Assembly: GCA_016214925.1 (NCBI GenBank)
Contig: JACRMO010000064.1
Coordinates: 1-17,165 of the forward strand
Origin: Gammaproteobacteria bacterium
GTDB lineage: Bacteria; Pseudomonadota; Gammaproteobacteria; Thiohalobacterales; Thiohalobacteraceae
Length of the DNA stretch: 17,165 nucleotides
Direction of reading: 5' to 3'
The translations under genes and the position numbers were made by a program. Below the pieces are notes generated by a model, which was given only the letters and a program-made list of their open reading frames with translations, was not told where the DNA came from and did no database searches. Every line of letters starts with the position of its first letter. The stretch's first letter is position 1. Positions 14,098 to 17,165 of this stretch are shown here, one piece after another.

Positions 14098-15201
14098 TCA
14101 AATGAACTCGACGGCGTGGTCCGTCGCAGCGACCACCTCGCCAATGACCAGCGAGTCGGCAAAACCCTCGGCGTGCAAGCGGGTGAGAATGGGATCGACG
14201 GCCGCGGGCGATACCGTTACCAACAGACCACCGTTGGTCTCGGGGTCGGTGAACAGCAATTGAAGATCGAGGTCCCAGCCACCGAATGAGAGCTGGTGCC
14301 GGTAGGCCTCCATGTTCCGATAGGCCCCGCCCGGAACCACGCCTTCACGCGTGAAGTCGACGGTGCCCGGCAAAGTCGGGATAACAGCACTGTTCACGCG
14401 CATGGTGACGGATGCGCCTTCCGCCATTTCCACGAGGTGGCCGCCAAGACCAAACCCCGTGATGTCGGTGAGCGCATGGACGTCTTCCAGCTTACCGAGC
14501 CACGCGCCCGGCGTGTTGATCTGGGTGATGGCGTCGACCAATGCGCCATAGCCTTCGACAGTCAGGAGCTCGGCCCGGAGCGCGCTGGCCAGCACACCGA
14601 TGCCAATGGCCTTGGTCAGGATGATGCGATCGCCGATACGGGCGCCGGCGTTGGTTTTGATCTTATTCGGATGCACTTCGCCGACCACGGCCAGACCGAA
14701 AATCGGCTGAGGGTTGTCGATGGTATGGCCGCCTGCCAGGGGAATGCCCACGGCTTTGCAGGCATCGACACCGCCACGCATGATGTCGGCCAACCGCTCA
14801 TGATGCACATCGTTGACGGGGAATCCGGCGATCGCCGTGGCCATCAGCGGGACGCCACCCATGGCATACACATCGCTCAGGGCATTGGCCGCGGCGGCAA
14901 GCCCGTAGATATAGGGATCGTCCACCAGGGGTGTTTGGAAGTCGTTGGTAAAGACGATCGCCTGATGTTCGTTAAGTCTCAGCACAGCGGCATCGTCGCT
15001 GTGTTCGACACCGACCAGGAGATCGGGGTGCGCGGAACGGCGCGGCACACCTTCTAGCAGTCGCTTGAGCTGCGCTGGCTCCACCTTGCAGCCGCAGCCG
15101 CCGCCATGGGCAAAGGATGTCAGTCGTTTGGCGCTTCCGGTATCGGTGGGTAGCAATGAGGGTGCAGTAAATGTCTTGAGCATATCTAAACCGAGTTCCA
15201 C
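14098..15201 (-). CDS. selD: Selenide, water dikinase (selenophosphate synthetase)
   Basis: 367 aa. Makes selenophosphate from selenide and ATP, the selenium donor for selenocysteine, 2-selenouridine tRNA and other selenium products. The active site is H-G-G-G-C-G-C-K with Cys36 and Lys39, equivalent to C17 and K20 of E. coli. So this is a Cys-type, not a selenoprotein form. Also seen are H-S-D-D-A-A-V-L, the D-D-P-Y motif, A-N-A-L-S-D-V-Y-A-M-G-G and A-G-G-H-T-I-D. Start: the GTG at 15201 has AGGAGG 5 nt upstream (15207-15212), better than the ATG at 15183, giving a 19-aa N-terminal extension relative to E. coli. It heads the four-gene minus-strand operon. No selA, selB or mnmH lies in the window. 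Confidence 0.96.
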   Translation of the reverse strand: MELGLDMLKTFTAPSLLPTDTGSAKRLTSFAHGGGCGCKVEPAQLKRLLEGVPRRSAHPDLLVGVEHSDDAAVLRLNEHQAIVFTNDFQTPLVDDPYIYGLAAAANALSDVYAMGGVPLMATAIAGFPVNDVHHERLADIMRGGVDACKAVGIPLAGGHTIDNPQPIFGLAVVGEVHPNKIKTNAGARIGDRIILTKAIGIGVLASALRAELLTVEGYGALVDAITQINTPGAWLGKLEDVHALTDITGFGLGGHLVEMAEGASVTMRVNSAVIPTLPGTVDFTREGVVPGGAYRNMEAYRHQLSFGGWDLDLQLLFTDPETNGGLLVTVSPAAVDPILTRLHAEGFADSLVIGEVVAATDHAVEFI

Positions 15202-15499
15202 GAGTTCCTCCTAGGCGGCATGCAGCCATTTTGTTTTTTTGATGATATCGACAATACCGCTACCGTGTAACACAGCCGTCATAAAACTGCAACGCAGTCA
15301 GACAGGGCAGACAAGGTGAACGTGTAGTGCTGTGGGGCTGAGATGTGCGGCGGAGCGTCGCCAAAAATATGGCGGCGTAGACTGCATCACTGGCTAAGAT
15401 GGCCGACGCGCGATGATGCTGAAGCATGCGCCTCGCTGTGGCATCTGCAACATGCGCCGCATACACATACGCATGAGCATCCAGCACTCGTGCGACGTG
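15202..15499. other. 298-nt non-coding gap between selD and the GGDEF-EAL gene
   Basis: It holds the selD ribosome site, a seven-T run (15234-15240) that would give an A-rich 5' leader, and a weak selD promoter candidate. Small open frames on both strands show no family resemblance. A short hairpin CGCCA-AAAATA-TGGCG lies near 15359-15374. No terminator with a T-run was found after the GGDEF-EAL gene. Confidence 0.5.
15242..15270 (-). promoter_or_regulatory. selD: Candidate sigma-70 promoter for the selD operon
   Basis: On the minus strand, TATCAT (15247-15242) matches five of six -10 bases. TTACAC (15270-15265) stands 17 bp upstream but is a poor -35. Transcription would begin near 15235, giving a leader of about 35 nt that contains the AGGAGG site. 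Confidence 0.3.
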
Positions 15500-17165
15500 T
15501 TATTGATTAATGGATCTGAAACTTGTGGCCTGCGGTTTTCTAGCATAACCGAAGCCGCTCTTCGCGAGCCATTGCGCGAACTCAGACGCCGGTACCGCGC
15601 GGGTGATATGGTAACCCTGTGCAATATCACAACCGATTTCGGCAAGCAAGGTCATACACGCCGTGTCTTCCACGCCTTCGCCGATCACTTCAAGACCCAG
15701 ACTATGGGCAAGCGACACAATACTCCGCACGATGGCCTGATCCTTTTCGCTGTCCGGTATCTTCTGCACGAAACTCTTGTCGATTTTTAGCCCGGTCACG
15801 GGGAACCGTTTGAGATAGGCAAGCGACGAAAAACCGGTCCCGAAATCGTCGATCGACAGCCGCACACCAAGTTGCCGCAGACGTGACAGCGTGCCCAACG
15901 TACCCTCTGGGTCGGTCATCATCATGCTTTCGGTGATTTCAAATTCAATACGGTCGGGTGTCGCGCCATGTTCCCGGATGCGCTGCTCGATGTAGCGCAC
16001 CAGACCAGGGTCTTCGAGATCCCATATGGAAAGATTTATCGCGACAGAAATCCGCAATCCCGATGACTCCCATTCCGCCTGCTGAGTCAGCGCGGCGTCC
16101 ACGATCCAGCGTGTCAGCGGGCGGATCAGCCCAGTGCGTTCGGCCAGAGGAATTAATTCCATCGGTGCTATGGGTCCAAGTTCCGGGTGTATCCAGCGCA
16201 ACAGCGCCTCGACACCGGACAAGGTGCGCGACGGCAGATGGATCTTGGGCTGGTAGTAAAGCTGCAACGAACCGTCGGTGATCGCTGTCCTTAGATCGTT
16301 CTCGATGCGAAGACTGCGCAGACTGTTGGGGTCGGCTTCCGCAACGTAGATGCTGAACGGCTCGCGCAACCGTTTGGACTGGTACATGGCGACATCGGCG
16401 TGCCGCAACATGGCCGCCGCGTTATCGCCGTGATCCGGATAGAACGCCGCCCCTATCGAGGCGTCGATATTCAGCACATGTTCCCCCAACGCCACGGGGC
16501 GTTGCAGTGCAACGTGTATCTTGCGCCCGGCATGGCGCGCCTGAACTTCAGTATTGAGTTTCATGAGTACCGCGAACTCATCGCCACCGAGACGTGCCAC
16601 AAAATCTGTTTCCCGCATGACCGCGCGCAAACGACGGGCCGTTTCCTTGATCAGTTCATCCCCGACATGATGTCCAAGTGTATCGTTGACCCGCTTGAAT
16701 CCATCAATGTCCAACACAAACAGCGCAACCTGCGTGCCGTCATGACTGGCACCGCGCAGTGCGGACTCGATGTGCGCCATCAGTGCGGAACGGTTGGGGA
16801 GGTTCGTGAGTTCATCCGTGATCGAGCGAAGGCGAATCTCCTCGGCATGGCGATGCATGTCGGTGGTATCCGCTACGGAACCCGAAACCCGAATGACGTT
16901 ACCCCTTGGCCCCAGCAGCACTTGTCCCTTCAGCCGGGCCCAACCGGGTGCAGCGGCATCACCCTTCAGTGGAAAATCGATATCTAGTGTGACCGACGAT
17001 GATTCACCGAGATATCCCAGCAGCTCGGCCGCGAGGCCTGACCAAGTCTCTTCCGTGGTCGCATCGCGCACCATCGAGGCAAGGTCCAGATACTCGCGCT
17101 GATGCGGCAAACCCAGAACCTGAGCGGCGCGTTCCGAGTAGAAAAACTTCTGACCCGGCACATCC
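15500..17165 (-). CDS. PAS-GGDEF-EAL cyclic-di-GMP turnover protein (N-terminus beyond window)
   Basis: About 555 residues are visible; the gene continues past the right edge. The visible start is PAS-like (F-F-Y-S-E-R-A-A-Q-V-L-G-L, then a PAC-like V-S-G-S-V-A-D-T-T). The GGDEF domain (about 110-270 of the visible part) has an intact R-L-G-G-D-E-F and an inhibitory I-site R-E-T-D five residues before it, so it can in principle make c-di-GMP. The EAL domain (about 285-535) has E-A-L-L-R-W, E-I-T-E-S, D-D-F-G-T-G-F-S-S-L-A-Y-L and K-I-D-K-S-F-V, as in active phosphodiesterases. Which activity dominates cannot be told. It lies upstream of selD on the same strand, with a 298-nt gap. Confidence 0.93.
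   Translation of the reverse strand, partial: DVPGQKFFYSERAAQVLGLPHQREYLDLASMVRDATTEETWSGLAAELLGYLGESSSVTLDIDFPLKGDAAAPGWARLKGQVLLGPRGNVIRVSGSVADTTDMHRHAEEIRLRSITDELTNLPNRSALMAHIESALRGASHDGTQVALFVLDIDGFKRVNDTLGHHVGDELIKETARRLRAVMRETDFVARLGGDEFAVLMKLNTEVQARHAGRKIHVALQRPVALGEHVLNIDASIGAAFYPDHGDNAAAMLRHADVAMYQSKRLREPFSIYVAEADPNSLRSLRIENDLRTAITDGSLQLYYQPKIHLPSRTLSGVEALLRWIHPELGPIAPMELIPLAERTGLIRPLTRWIVDAALTQQAEWESSGLRISVAINLSIWDLEDPGLVRYIEQRIREHGATPDRIEFEITESMMMTDPEGTLGTLSRLRQLGVRLSIDDFGTGFSSLAYLKRFPVTGLKIDKSFVQKIPDSEKDQAIVRSIVSLAHSLGLEVIGEGVEDTACMTLLAEIGCDIAQGYHITRAVPASEFAQWLAKSGFGYARKPQATSFRSINQ

Noticed and set aside
15276..15293. Pho-box-like sequence CCGTCATAAAACTGCAAC
   Set aside because: It resembles the PhoB consensus at about 14 of 18 positions, but it points along the plus strand, where no gene follows. 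A chance match is likely.
15260..15487. 75-codon minus-strand open frame in the selD upstream gap
   Set aside because: No ribosome site, no recognisable sequence, and it covers the likely selD promoter.

Overview
The window looks like a chromosomal segment of a non-enteric, GC-rich gammaproteobacterium. The gene order (KDO/LPS-transport genes, rpoN, hpf, ptsN, then hprK, rapZ, a mannose-type EIIA, HPr, Enzyme I, mgtE) is the arrangement known from lineages with a regulatory, sugar-permease-free phosphotransferase system. A sulfur-oxidising (Chromatiales-like) relative is plausible, but that is inference from layout only.

Region 1 (about 1-2350, + strand): the end of a probable kdsD, then kdsC, lptC, lptA and lptB, for KDO synthesis and LPS export. 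Three of these are damaged as written. KdsC has Ala where the HAD nucleophile Asp should be. LptC has an internal deletion with a frameshift. LptB has lost about 62 nt that should encode the ABC signature motif, also with a frameshift. lptA is intact.

Region 2 (about 2350-9352, + strand): rpoN (sigma-54), preceded by a well-spaced sigma-54-type -24/-12 element; hpf; ptsN; hprK; rapZ; mannose-type EIIA; ptsH; ptsI. EI, HPr and EIIA carry their phosphorylatable His, HPr has Ser46, and HprK has Walker A and the catalytic His. No EIIB or EIIC is present, so the system is probably regulatory. Two hairpin-rich intergenic stretches lie here: upstream of rapZ, and a REP-like inverted pair between ptsH and ptsI.

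Region 3 (9456-11644, + strand): the magnesium channel gene mgtE, an exported small hypothetical protein, and a 61-codon Gly/Met-rich ORF with a good ribosome binding site that runs into the opposite-strand gene.

Region 4 (11607-15201, - strand): a tightly coupled four-gene operon, read right to left: selD, a TauE/SafE (TSUP) transporter, an exported thioredoxin-like protein and an exported seven-repeat beta-propeller. The last three genes overlap by 4 nt each. This unusual combination is the best candidate for an undescribed selenium/sulfur module.

Region 5 (15500 to the right edge, - strand): a PAS-GGDEF-EAL cyclic-di-GMP protein cut by the window edge. No tRNA, rRNA, CRISPR array, insertion sequence or prophage gene was seen.
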